Positions 15,213-22,733 are shown, numbered from the stretch's first letter. The stretch: 22,786 bases of DNA from VMCP01 sp964408945 (GCA_964408945.1 CAYPBJ010000035.1:1-22786), one strand, 5' to 3'. Notes: generated from the letters alone by a model not told the origin. Program-made: numbers and translations.

Positions 15213-15236
15213 ACGCCCTTCTTTTTAGAAGAGCGT
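15213..15236. terminator. Bidirectional terminator between the permease gene and gcvT
   Basis: ACGCCCTTCT (15213-15222) pairs with AGAAGAGCGT (15227-15236) with one central mismatch and a TTTT loop. A-runs flank the left side and T-runs the right. It sits between the convergent permease stop (15207) and the gcvT stop (15263), and can serve both. Confidence 0.8.
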
Positions 15237-15262
15237 CTTTAAGGTTTGTTTTAATTTAAAGA

Positions 15263-16357
15263 TTAAGCCAAGAATGGAATTTTAACCACTTGGGCTTTAA
15301 GCAATTTGCCTCTCACTTCAATGTAGATTTCAGAACCTGCAGCGCTATTTTCTGAACTTACATATCCCATACCAATTGCTTTATTTAGGGTTGGACTCAT
15401 AGTTCCTGAGGTAACTTCACCAATTACCGTTCCATCGGCTGTGCAGATGGGGTAATGTTGACGGGGAATGCCTCTGTCTATCAATTCAAACCCAACCAAT
15501 TTTTTGGTAGGTTTGTTGTTCTTGATTTCTAAATGGTGTTCGCTCATGTGGAAAGGATTGTTGAATTTGGTGATCCAACCCAATCCAGCTTCAATAGGCG
15601 AAGTCTCGTCATTGATGTCATTTCCATAAAGGCAGAAACCTTTTTCCAATCTCAAGGTATCACGAGCACCCAATCCGCAAGGTTCAATATTGAATTCAGC
15701 GCCTGCTTCCATAACTGCATTCCAAAGGGCTTCAACTTCGTTGTTCTTCACGTAAAGTTCAAATCCACCAGCACCGGTATAACCTGTATTTGAAATGATC
15801 ATGTGCATTCCCGCAAGAACTCCCTCAGAGAAGTGATAGTAAGGAATATCTGATAAATTCACTTCGGTTAACTTTTGCAATGCATTGATTGCCTTAGGGC
15901 CTTGAATGGCTAACAGAGAATAATCATCTGATTTATTTTCAATGGTAGCACCAAATTTTTCGTTTTGCTTGTGCATCCAAGCTAAATCTTTGTCAATGTT
16001 AGAGGCATTGATTACCAAGAAATAACGGTCAGCTGCAAATCTATAAACCAACAAATCATCTACTATTCCACCTTGATCGTTTGGCATGCAAGAATATTGC
16101 ACACGACCATCTGACAAGGCAGAAACATCATTTGAGGTCATGTATTGCACTAAATCAAAAGCGTTGTCACCGGTAATGAAAACTTCGCCCATGTGGCTCA
16201 CATCAAAAACTCCTACAGCATTTCTCACTGCGTGATGTTCTTGAATCAAATTTTTATACAACACAGGCATGTCGTAGCCAGCAAAAGGAACCATTTTGGC
16301 GCCCAATGCTCTGTGAACATGGTTGAGCGCGGTTAATTTCATTTCAGTGTTCTCCAT
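15263..16357 (-). CDS. gcvT: Aminomethyltransferase, glycine cleavage T protein
   Basis: GcvT transfers the aminomethyl one-carbon unit from lipoylated H protein to tetrahydrofolate, releasing ammonia, in the glycine cleavage system. The product is 364 residues, the normal length. LGAKMVPFAGYDMPVLY (18-34), GVFDVSHMGEV, the central GPKAINALQ, and NTGYTGAGGFELYV with CGLGARDTLRLEKGFCLYGND are family blocks. The C-terminal barrel includes GEVTSGTMSPTLNKAIGMGYV. The ATG at 16357 gives MENTEMKLTAL. A second in-frame ATG five codons later (MKLTAL) is possible, but the promoter box 7 nt upstream of the first does not exclude either. The genes gcvH and gcvP are not adjacent, which is common in Bacteroidetes. 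Confidence 0.96.
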   Translation of the reverse strand: MENTEMKLTALNHVHRALGAKMVPFAGYDMPVLYKNLIQEHHAVRNAVGVFDVSHMGEVFITGDNAFDLVQYMTSNDVSALSDGRVQYSCMPNDQGGIVDDLLVYRFAADRYFLVINASNIDKDLAWMHKQNEKFGATIENKSDDYSLLAIQGPKAINALQKLTEVNLSDIPYYHFSEGVLAGMHMIISNTGYTGAGGFELYVKNNEVEALWNAVMEAGAEFNIEPCGLGARDTLRLEKGFCLYGNDINDETSPIEAGLGWITKFNNPFHMSEHHLEIKNNKPTKKLVGFELIDRGIPRQHYPICTADGTVIGEVTSGTMSPTLNKAIGMGYVSSENSAAGSEIYIEVRGKLLKAQVVKIPFLA

Positions 16358-16364
16358 TTCGGTA

Positions 16365-16372
16365 CAAAAGTA
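16365..16372 (-). promoter_or_regulatory. gcvT -7 promoter box TACTTTTG
   Basis: The minus strand reads TACTTTTG, an exact TAnnTTTG match, 7 nt before the gcvT ATG at 16357. No glycine-riboswitch-sized leader can exist, because only about 35 bases separate gcvT from the gene upstream. Confidence 0.6.
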
Positions 16373-16392
16373 ACCAATTTTGTTCAGTGGTT

Positions 16393-16974
16393 TTATTGAA
16401 TTGATGAATACGGGAAATCAATTTCTGCATCGGTTTCTCCCACATCGCAACTGCCATTCTTGATGCCGTTGGGTTGGTGTTTTAAGCTGATGCGAACTGC
16501 CCCTTTTTCTGAAATTAACGCTTTCCATTTAGATGTTAGTCCCAATTCTTTGCCCTGGTTATCTTTATCTGTTCGAGTGATTTCCAAAATAACCACTTGT
16601 ATCAGTTGAATGGGGCTGAAACAAACCAGATGTTCGTCTGCTTCATTTCTAATTTCAGTATTCACCAGGTGCTCTCCGCCGTTATAAACATGTTTATAGC
16701 TCAATTCAGCGGTATATTGAATACCGGGGGTGAGTCTTATGGTATCAGGTAGTATTGGGGCGTTGCCACCGTCTCCGTCAAGGTCGATCCAGGCTACCGT
16801 TTGTGCTGGCAACCCAAGAGAGTCAGGTGTTAAGGTTAATTCTACCTTGTTGATTGATTCTTCTTCGTGCTTGTGGTCATCGTCGTGATGGTGATCGGTG
16901 CAAGCATTGAAATTCAGTGCGAGCAATGCAAATACTACTGATTTGCTGCTCAAGCTAAGGATGTATTTTTTCAT
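16393..16974 (-). CDS. His-rich lipoprotein paired with the TonB-dependent receptor
   Basis: This 193-residue putative lipoprotein has signal residues about 1-24, ending in the lipobox FNAC. It is followed directly by a metal-binding-looking cluster DHHHDDDHKHEEE (27-39). The mature part includes VAWIDLDGDGGNAPILPDTI (about 61-80), a DLDGDGGNAP motif I recall from Bacteroidetes proteins next to TonB receptors, annotated as 'type 1 periplasmic binding fold'. It then resembles beta-strand-rich surface proteins, with ISLKHQPNGIKNGSCDVGETDAEIDFPY at the end (split as recognisable strands). Its start overlaps the receptor gene by 20 bp, so translation is coupled. A role in capturing zinc or another metal at the outer membrane is inferred from the His cluster and context, not proven. 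Confidence 0.8.
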   Translation of the reverse strand: MKKYILSLSSKSVVFALLALNFNACTDHHHDDDHKHEEESINKVELTLTPDSLGLPAQTVAWIDLDGDGGNAPILPDTIRLTPGIQYTAELSYKHVYNGGEHLVNTEIRNEADEHLVCFSPIQLIQVVILEITRTDKDNQGKELGLTSKWKALISEKGAVRISLKHQPNGIKNGSCDVGETDAEIDFPYSSIQ

Positions 16975-19048
16975 GATAATGTAAGTTGATGTTTAATTTT
17001 AAACCAATGTTCCTGCCCATGGCAGGGGTGAAATAGCGGAATCGGTCTAAGTAATTCCGGTATCGAGTGTTTAGGAGATTGTTCCCGTTTAAGGTTAGTT
17101 CATACTTTGAACCTTTTTTAAGGGTAATTCCTGCATCCAATAATTGAAATCCTTCAGGTGGAGGCATTAAATCGGTGGAAGCCGTGAAATAACGTTGCTG
17201 GAAAACCCTCACATATTTAATGTAGTATTCGCCAAATTTGAACTGGCCTACCCATCCAACAGAAATTTCGCTGCATGGAAGCAAGGTAGGGTAGCGTTCT
17301 GGTTGGAGAATTCGACCGTAAGTGTATTCTCCACCAAGAGTTAACTTCCCCCGAGAAAAAAAGAATTCTTGGTATGCAGATGCGCCACTGAGAATGGTGG
17401 GGAGCTGCTCGTATCTATAATGCGGAAATGCGCCGCGAACCGTCAAAATGGGGGAGGATTGTGGATTCAGGTGAATGTAATTTGGCGACCATAACCCGAA
17501 AGTGCTGATTTCAAAATTGCTTTTCTTAAAGGATTTTTTCCATTGAAATTCCAATTTTTCACCCCATTCGGGTGTCAAATCTGCATTGCCTTCTTCGTAA
17601 CTGGCATTTCCGTGGTGAACACCCGCTGAAAAAAGTTCATTTACTGCCGGTGCACGCCAACTGTGATTTATAAACACTTGAACTGTGTTGCGATTTTGAA
17701 TTTTGCGAGCAGAATAGGCGGCAGAAATTCCCTGGAAAGCTATTTTACGGGATGATTCATCTTTTAAAACCGTGGTTCTGCGCAGATAATCCAACCTTAA
17801 AGCCCAATTCTGAAGAAGATTTTGACGTTCATTGCGGCCTTTTAGCACTCCAAAATACTGTTGCGATGTGAATTCAGGAACTAAAAAGTATCCGCCATAA
17901 CTCTGTTCTTGCCATTCGCTTCCCACTTGTGCATGTGAAATAATTTTTAAGTGGATAGGGATTTCTTGTCTGATTTGAGCGGCATTCAATCTCACGTTGA
18001 GTTGTGGAAAGGTATATTTAGGATTTCTGTGCGGATCAAATTCCTGTCGGGTGTTTTGCTGAATGGAAACGAAGGTTTTTAGTCCGTCGTGACGTTGAAT
18101 TACGCCCAATGCACTGAAATGTTCAGCAACTTGTTTGGGTTTATTGATGTTGTAACTTCCGTTTTGGAGCAAAACGTTAGGATTTTTCAAGTTGATTGTA
18201 TTGATAAGATCAGTGGTATTGCCAATGTGGCTACCAGCATAGATGCCATTCTCGTTGAAAAACCAACTGAAATCTGATTGAATTGCCCAATGTTCATTTA
18301 ATCTTTGTTTGAAACCACCCATGATGGAAAATTCCTGGCTCGCGGTATTTCTCAAAATGCCATTTTTTGTTTCGGGGGATGTTTTTATGTTCCCAGTTTG
18401 TGGGTCATTGATCAACGGTACTGAATAGTCCTGACTTACAAAACCTTGTCCTTGAATATACCAGCCCATACCAGCTCGGTGAGTCCCTTGGTTGAGTTTG
18501 AAGTTTGCCAGAATGGCCTTGCCATTGCTTGAATAGCCCAATCCAGATTGCACGTTGCTGGCATGTGAATGGTAAGTGGGTTGGTATTCAACTTGAACTG
18601 CGTTACCCCACGATTCACCGGTCACCCACAAAGCATCTTGAGCTTTTAGTACATTTACAGATTCCACACCGGCTCTTGCAATTTCGGGACCGTGGTCATT
18701 TCCCCAGGTTTGTCCAACCATTCTTAGTTCATTTTGAATCAACGGAAGTCTGAGGCCTGAAAGTCCTTGAAACATAGGTTTCTGAATGCTGTTACCGGTA
18801 GCAATAACATTGAGTTGAGGAATGGCCGATAATAACTGTGATATGGGTGCGAAAGAAACACCCTTTATATCTTCTGCATGAAGATGTGAAGCTTGAACAC
18901 CGCTGTGCCAAATTACAACATGTGTAGAGTCCATGCGATGTATTTCATCACACGGATGACAAGTATCTGTGGTTGATTGAGCCAATAATGGGGTTGTCAG
19001 AAGAACACAAATCAACTGAACAACCGCTAACTTACGGATGTTTTTCAC
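16955..19048 (-). CDS. TonB-dependent outer-membrane receptor, probable metal uptake
   Basis: The product is 697 residues with a signal peptide (1-23, ending LLAQS). A plug domain follows (about 55-165, with ISQLLSAIPQLNVIATGNSI and FQGLSGLRLPLIQNELRM), then a 22-strand-type barrel ending in NGNNLLNTRYRNYLDRFRY and a terminal NLHY-like strand. There is no N-terminal CarboxypepD_reg-like domain, unlike SusC. The plug carries QTWGNDHGPEI (about 113-123), which I recall from metal-transporting receptors of this phylum. The start is GTG at 19048. An ATG at 19055 is out of frame, and the next in-frame Met would lose the signal peptide. The flanking His-rich genes suggest zinc, copper or similar rather than a siderophore. 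One copy of the 14-mer repeat lies at 18370-18383. Confidence 0.88.
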   Translation of the reverse strand: MKNIRKLAVVQLICVLLTTPLLAQSTTDTCHPCDEIHRMDSTHVVIWHSGVQASHLHAEDIKGVSFAPISQLLSAIPQLNVIATGNSIQKPMFQGLSGLRLPLIQNELRMVGQTWGNDHGPEIARAGVESVNVLKAQDALWVTGESWGNAVQVEYQPTYHSHASNVQSGLGYSSNGKAILANFKLNQGTHRAGMGWYIQGQGFVSQDYSVPLINDPQTGNIKTSPETKNGILRNTASQEFSIMGGFKQRLNEHWAIQSDFSWFFNENGIYAGSHIGNTTDLINTINLKNPNVLLQNGSYNINKPKQVAEHFSALGVIQRHDGLKTFVSIQQNTRQEFDPHRNPKYTFPQLNVRLNAAQIRQEIPIHLKIISHAQVGSEWQEQSYGGYFLVPEFTSQQYFGVLKGRNERQNLLQNWALRLDYLRRTTVLKDESSRKIAFQGISAAYSARKIQNRNTVQVFINHSWRAPAVNELFSAGVHHGNASYEEGNADLTPEWGEKLEFQWKKSFKKSNFEISTFGLWSPNYIHLNPQSSPILTVRGAFPHYRYEQLPTILSGASAYQEFFFSRGKLTLGGEYTYGRILQPERYPTLLPCSEISVGWVGQFKFGEYYIKYVRVFQQRYFTASTDLMPPPEGFQLLDAGITLKKGSKYELTLNGNNLLNTRYRNYLDRFRYFTPAMGRNIGLKLNINLHYHEKIHP

Positions 19049-19075
19049 GGTACATTTTATCTGAGTGGTTTTTGA

Positions 19076-19420
19076 TTAGGAAAACGGAAGTTCAGATAAC
19101 ACGGGCGGAGATTTGTTTTGAGTTATTTTGTAGAAATCGAAGGAGTAAGAATGCTGCATTGCAGCTAAGATGCTTACTCCGTATACTTCGAATTCAAACT
19201 GTGCAGGTTGATTTAATTCAACAACATGAGATAAGCTGTAATCACAAACAGTACAGTTCTCTTCTAGGTGTTGGTGGTTTTCCGGAAAATCTTCGCAATG
19301 ATGGTTGATTGCGTGATCATGGGTCTCATGATCTCCCTCGGAATGTATATGGAACAGATTCTGATTTCCCAAAAGGAAAACAGACAATAAAAGTAACGAT
19401 ATGGCTTTATGCCATTTCAA
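19076..19420 (-). CDS. Small exported His/Cys-rich protein upstream of the receptor
   Basis: This 114-residue protein has an N-terminal hydrophobic segment (about 6-20, ISLLLLSVFLLG). Next comes a dense possible metal-binding region: FHIHSEGDHETHDHAINHHC (23-42), then ENHQHLEENCTVCDYSLSH with a CxxC. The rest is short and hydrophobic. Small exported proteins with a HxH plus CxxC/CxxxC pattern are frequent beside metal transporters (DUF2946-like in layout, but I cannot confirm membership). The start is probably TTG at 19420. No ATG is available in frame before the hydrophobic segment, and the preceding gene's stop is 5 bp upstream. It is 27 bp before the receptor gene, so the three are one operon. 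It may sense, buffer or deliver the metal. Confidence 0.7.
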   Translation of the reverse strand: MKWHKAISLLLLSVFLLGNQNLFHIHSEGDHETHDHAINHHCEDFPENHQHLEENCTVCDYSLSHVVELNQPAQFEFEVYGVSILAAMQHSYSFDFYKITQNKSPPVLSELPFS

Positions 19421-19425
19421 AATGC

Positions 19426-19752
19426 TTAAGCTAATTCTTGAAGTTGATTGGTCATTTCACGAAGTTCAGTGCGGTTCAACTCGTGTTGAGATTTAACGCA
19501 CAAACTCAAGAAATACACTAAATTATCTTCAGCGGTTTCAATTTCTTCTGCCAAAGGGGCATCGAAAGTTTCATTGGCTTCCAAATGCTGCCATGCCAAA
19601 CGAAGTGCACGAGTAACCAATGGATCGTTTTCTTTTAAGGCATATTCACGAGCTTCTTGCAAGGGTTGAATTAAAGTAGTGGCATCAATTCCGTTCTTCT
19701 CAATGCTGGCAATTGCTTTTTCAAGTATTTCGTTGGCTTTTGAATTTTGCAT
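19426..19752 (-). CDS. Small acidic helical protein of unknown function
   Basis: I do not recognise this 108-residue protein. It is acidic and almost entirely helical by composition, with no signal peptide or membrane segment. Recognisable stretches are ARALRLAWQHLEANETFDAPL-like residues in the middle (about 44-65) and YFLSLCVKSQHELNRTELRE near the C-terminus. The single Cys lies at about 86. The ATG at 19752 follows a consensus -7 box 19 nt upstream, so this may be the first gene of the metal cassette transcript. Its stop is 5 bp from the TTG of the His-rich gene. A cytoplasmic accessory or unrelated housekeeping role are both possible. Confidence 0.68.
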   Translation of the reverse strand: MQNSKANEILEKAIASIEKNGIDATTLIQPLQEAREYALKENDPLVTRALRLAWQHLEANETFDAPLAEEIETAEDNLVYFLSLCVKSQHELNRTELREMTNQLQELA

Positions 19753-19771
19753 ATGGGTCTATGATAATTTG

Positions 19772-19779
19772 CAAAGGTA
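19772..19779 (-). promoter_or_regulatory. -7 promoter box TACCTTTG heading the metal cassette
   Basis: The minus strand reads TACCTTTGC, matching TAnnTTTG with the often-seen trailing C, 19 nt before the ATG at 19752. No -33 TTTG is found at 17-23 bp; one TTTG lies only 10 bp upstream. No Fur- or Zur-type palindrome is obvious around it. Confidence 0.55.
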
Positions 19780-19800
19780 ATTAAAAAATCAAAGCGTATT

Positions 19801-20709
19801 TTATTTGCTCGATGATTTGCCGTCCAAATTCGATTGAAATTTTGGTGTAAATCGCGATGCAGCAAAAGTAGAAACCAATACAAGAGTTATGTAAAGTACT
19901 TTATTTGGAGTGAGTGTATCTGTTTGTAAGAACACTGCAATGATGGAAGCAAGAATGGGTTGTAAGTAAATGTATAGCCCAGCCAATGTTGGTCCTGAAT
20001 GTTGAATGGCATAAGCATTTAAGAGGTAAACTAAGAAACTTGTGAAAACTAAAATATATCCAATTTTCATAAATATGTTCATGGGAATGATAGACCAATT
20101 GGTTTGAATGAATTCACCCAGACCAAAAGGAGTGATGAATAACAATCCAAAAGTAAACGTATACCTATTAATAGTTATAGGTTTATAATGGGCAGTCAGT
20201 TTCTTGACCCTCACCAAGTAAATAGCATAGAATATGGCGTTTATGGCTATCCAAATGTCACCACGGAGAGTTTTCTCAGAAAACTTAACACCATTGGCTG
20301 TCATCAATGCCACTGAGGCAGCTGCAGCAATGGCAACGGCCAAAATAAAAATGGGCTTTGGCCATTGTTTTACACGTATATGATCAAAAATGGCAACAAA
20401 TAAAGGTGTAAATAACATCAAAACCGCACCATTAATAGGATAGGTGGTTTCTAGTCCCTTGAAAAACAAATACATATTGGCACTGGTGCCAAAGAATCCG
20501 CAAACGGCAAACTCTTTCCAATGCAACTTCCAATTGATCTTTTCGTTGCTGAGTGCCCGTCCAATAAGGTGAAAAAGGGTAGCGGCGAAAGCAATTCTCA
20601 GCCATACAAAGGCTTCGGCCGATAGATAATTGGGCATGATTTGTCCGGCCCAAGAAAATAGAATGGCATACAAAAAACTAACGAAAAACAGGGCTAAATG
20701 GCTTTTCAT
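19801..20709 (-). CDS. EamA-family (DMT) transporter
   Basis: This is a 302-residue inner-membrane protein of the drug/metabolite transporter superfamily with two EamA repeats (about 5-135 and 150-285) and ten predicted membrane segments. The N-terminal half has LSAEAFVWLRIAFAATLFHL and PINGAVLMLFTPLFVAIFDH. The C-terminal half has SGPTLAGLYIYLQPILASIIAVFL, the usual EamA end motif. Such proteins export metabolites, amino acids or drugs, and the substrate cannot be read from sequence. The start ATG overlaps the stop of the upstream J-domain gene by one base (TAATG), showing translational coupling. The tail after the last segment (RFTPKFQSNLDGKSSSK) is soluble. Confidence 0.92.
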   Translation of the reverse strand: MKSHLALFFVSFLYAILFSWAGQIMPNYLSAEAFVWLRIAFAATLFHLIGRALSNEKINWKLHWKEFAVCGFFGTSANMYLFFKGLETTYPINGAVLMLFTPLFVAIFDHIRVKQWPKPIFILAVAIAAAASVALMTANGVKFSEKTLRGDIWIAINAIFYAIYLVRVKKLTAHYKPITINRYTFTFGLLFITPFGLGEFIQTNWSIIPMNIFMKIGYILVFTSFLVYLLNAYAIQHSGPTLAGLYIYLQPILASIIAVFLQTDTLTPNKVLYITLVLVSTFAASRFTPKFQSNLDGKSSSK

Positions 20710-21479
20710 TAATTCCAGCCGTTTTTCTTTTTGATGCCCTCATAAGCACTTTGAACGCGAAGAAATTTTTCCTCCGCTGCCTTTTTCTCGCTATCCGAAA
20801 GTCCTTGCAATCTATCGGGATGGAATCTTAAGGCCAATTTGCGGTATGCTTTTTTAACTTCTTCCTCAGTAGCAGAAGAAGAAACATCTAAGATTTTATA
20901 GTCGCTGTCAGAAGAATCCACAAACATGGCTTTCAACGATAAATAATCCGGAGTGCTTATGCCCAATTGATTGGCTACGCTATCAATCAGAGTAAGTTCG
21001 GATTTAGAAATAACCCCATCGGCTCTAGAAATTCTAAAAAGTACATGCACCAATTCTAGCCTAGCGGAATAACCCATTCGGTTTCTGAGATTGCGACAAA
21101 CTTCATATAAGTTATGCGTTTCTTTCAGGTAATCGCGTAGTTTGAGAAGCATAACGCGGGTTTGATCTTCACCGTAGGTTCTGAGAAGCATGCTTTTGAC
21201 CATGTCTAGCTCGCTTTTGGCGGCGTTACCATCGGCCTTCATTATGGCCGCAATTAATATGAGTAGGGAGTTCTGAAAATCGGAGGGGGATTGAAAGGAA
21301 CTTTGTTGGTACTGATATCCCCCGGAAAAATTCCGTTGATAGTTGGTATTACCGGTTTGATTTTGATCGCTGCCCTGCACGGCATAATCTATGTAGGATC
21401 CAATAAGAAACCCAATAATGGCACCAAAGAATCCAGATGAAATGAGCCCAATGACGGCTCCTACGAGACGAAAATTCAC
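20709..21479 (-). CDS. Membrane-anchored TerB/J-domain co-chaperone, DjlA-like
   Basis: The product is 256 residues with three parts. A Gly-rich N-terminal membrane anchor (about 6-30) is followed by a Gln/Ser/Tyr-rich linker (35-66), a TerB-type helical domain (about 68-185, including LLILIAAIMKADGNAAKSEL and FRISRADGVISKSEL), and a C-terminal J domain (about 192-252) with the HPD motif (220-222, RFHPDRL). The HPD tripeptide stimulates DnaK ATPase, so this is probably a DnaK co-chaperone at the inner membrane. The order matches E. coli DjlA. The start is GTG at 21479, because the in-frame codon two positions earlier is a stop. It is 3 bp after the DUF4340-like gene and overlaps the EamA gene by one base. 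Confidence 0.9.
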   Translation of the reverse strand: MNFRLVGAVIGLISSGFFGAIIGFLIGSYIDYAVQGSDQNQTGNTNYQRNFSGGYQYQQSSFQSPSDFQNSLLILIAAIMKADGNAAKSELDMVKSMLLRTYGEDQTRVMLLKLRDYLKETHNLYEVCRNLRNRMGYSARLELVHVLFRISRADGVISKSELTLIDSVANQLGISTPDYLSLKAMFVDSSDSDYKILDVSSSATEEEVKKAYRKLALRFHPDRLQGLSDSEKKAAEEKFLRVQSAYEGIKKKNGWN

Positions 21480-21482
21480 AAA

Positions 21483-22547
21483 TTAATTATTGGATTTAGA
21501 CAACGATTTAAATTCAGACAGGGACTTCAGTCGATTTTTAATTACAACATCTTGAGTGAGCCAAAGGTTTGGATCATCTGACGATTTCACCCAAAAAAGG
21601 GCTGTTTGCAACGTTTTGGTATCAGTGGGAGAGGCGTCAACACCTACATCTTCAAAATGAGAATTGGGGTATATGCTGATTGACATTTGAGAAGGTTTGG
21701 CCTGTGGATTTTCAGAATTTCTCAAGGTATACATGAAAGTTAAAATAGGCATAGATTTAACTATGGAATCTCTTTTTTGCGGTATTTTGTTGATGCCTGG
21801 AATTCCGCCAGCCTCACGGGTAAACTCTCTGCACATCAACAAATACCCTGTCAGCAATCCTTTTTTAGCTTCAATTTCTTGTCCTTTGAGGTCAAAAAGT
21901 TTGAGGTTATTGTTTTCTTGTTTGATTTCGAAGGATTCTTTTTCGGCTGCGTGCCAGATGACTTTCAAAGAAAGGATGTCAGATGGATTAGCGTTGATGA
22001 GTTTGATGGTTCTCCATAGTTGCGGATCAGTATTAAAATAAGGAGTCAGATACCCTTGGAAAGAAGGAATTTCAACGATACAGGGTCTTTCAGTATCAGG
22101 GGCAAACATATAAGTGGCCATTTGATCTTGTGTTGGTCCGCCTACATATATAGTGTGTACTTCTTTATCCCCTTCAAAGAAAGAGGCTTTGATGCCTTCC
22201 ATAGCCAGTTGTCTATTGATGTATTCTTTGGATTCATTGGGGATGGGCATTTTGATTCGCAGTTTTGGCATTGCCCAATTCAAGAGCATTGAAACATTGT
22301 GCGAGTCAGCAGGAAAGGACTGATTGTCGGATTTTATAAACCAAACGTCGTTAATTTTTTCAAATTCAAGGGGTTTAACTTTGTCGTTATTGGGTGTGAA
22401 TTTAAATCGGGTAATTTTGTTTGGTTCTTTAAGGGCAAACAAATCAGAGGGCCAGGAGGAGGTGTTATTGAGGTTTTTCCACAGAAGCAATAAAGCAATT
22501 ACCGAGATGGATATAATGAATAGAGGTTTTAGTTTTTTAAAATTCAT
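21483..22547 (-). CDS. DUF4340-like membrane-anchored protein
   Basis: The product is 354 residues from the ATG at 22547. An open frame continues upstream to 22760, but it would run into the tRNA gene and across the promoter, so the ATG at MNFKKLKPLF is chosen. One membrane segment lies at about 8-23. The rest is predicted extracytoplasmic, with repeated beta-strand patterns. DVWFIKSDNQSFPADSHNVS (about 67-86), HTIYVGGPTQDQMATYMF and LWRTIKLINANPSDILSLKV resemble the DUF4340 pattern, in which a residue value is compared with an offset and a locked conformation. The family is often linked to ABC or gliding modules. Here the neighbours are the J-domain and EamA genes instead. The function is unknown. 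Confidence 0.7.
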   Translation of the reverse strand: MNFKKLKPLFIISISVIALLLLWKNLNNTSSWPSDLFALKEPNKITRFKFTPNNDKVKPLEFEKINDVWFIKSDNQSFPADSHNVSMLLNWAMPKLRIKMPIPNESKEYINRQLAMEGIKASFFEGDKEVHTIYVGGPTQDQMATYMFAPDTERPCIVEIPSFQGYLTPYFNTDPQLWRTIKLINANPSDILSLKVIWHAAEKESFEIKQENNNLKLFDLKGQEIEAKKGLLTGYLLMCREFTREAGGIPGINKIPQKRDSIVKSMPILTFMYTLRNSENPQAKPSQMSISIYPNSHFEDVGVDASPTDTKTLQTALFWVKSSDDPNLWLTQDVVIKNRLKSLSEFKSLSKSNN

Positions 22548-22565
22548 GGGAAGGGAAATGTTTGA

Positions 22566-22573
22566 CAAAAATA
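22566..22573 (-). promoter_or_regulatory. -7 promoter box TATTTTTG for the DUF4340-like operon
   Basis: The minus strand reads TATTTTTG, an exact TAnnTTTG match, 18 nt before the ATG at 22547. No -33 TTTG is seen at the expected distance. It supports the start choice and would serve the DUF4340-like, J-domain and EamA genes. Confidence 0.6.
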
Positions 22574-22644
22574 CAACGGAAGGTTGAGATTTATGGTTTC
22601 TGGGAGGGGAGGAATAATAATTAGAAAAAAAATGTGGGAGGGTC

Positions 22645-22674
22645 TTGAAAAGTTCAAAATAATAACTATTTTTG
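22645..22674 (+). promoter_or_regulatory. tRNA promoter TTG-N19-TATTTTTGC
   Basis: TTG (22645-22647) and TATTTTTG (22667-22674, followed by C) match both Bacteroidetes elements with a 19-bp spacer. This is the best promoter in the window. It precedes the tRNA-Thr gene by about 60 bases and is divergent from the DUF4340-like gene's own box. Confidence 0.75.
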
Positions 22675-22733
22675 CAGTCCTTTTTCGAGTGTCCAATCGA
22701 GCTCACTATAAAAAGTAACGTTCTTACACATAA

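Noticed and set aside
15208..15262. Small gene or riboswitch between the permease gene and gcvT
   Set aside because: The 55 bases contain only the terminator hairpin, and the two flanking genes converge.
19753..19800. Fur/Zur box upstream of the metal cassette
   Set aside because: ATTATCAT-like bases are present but no adequate palindrome. The similar string near 11277 lies upstream of dnaA, so it is probably chance.
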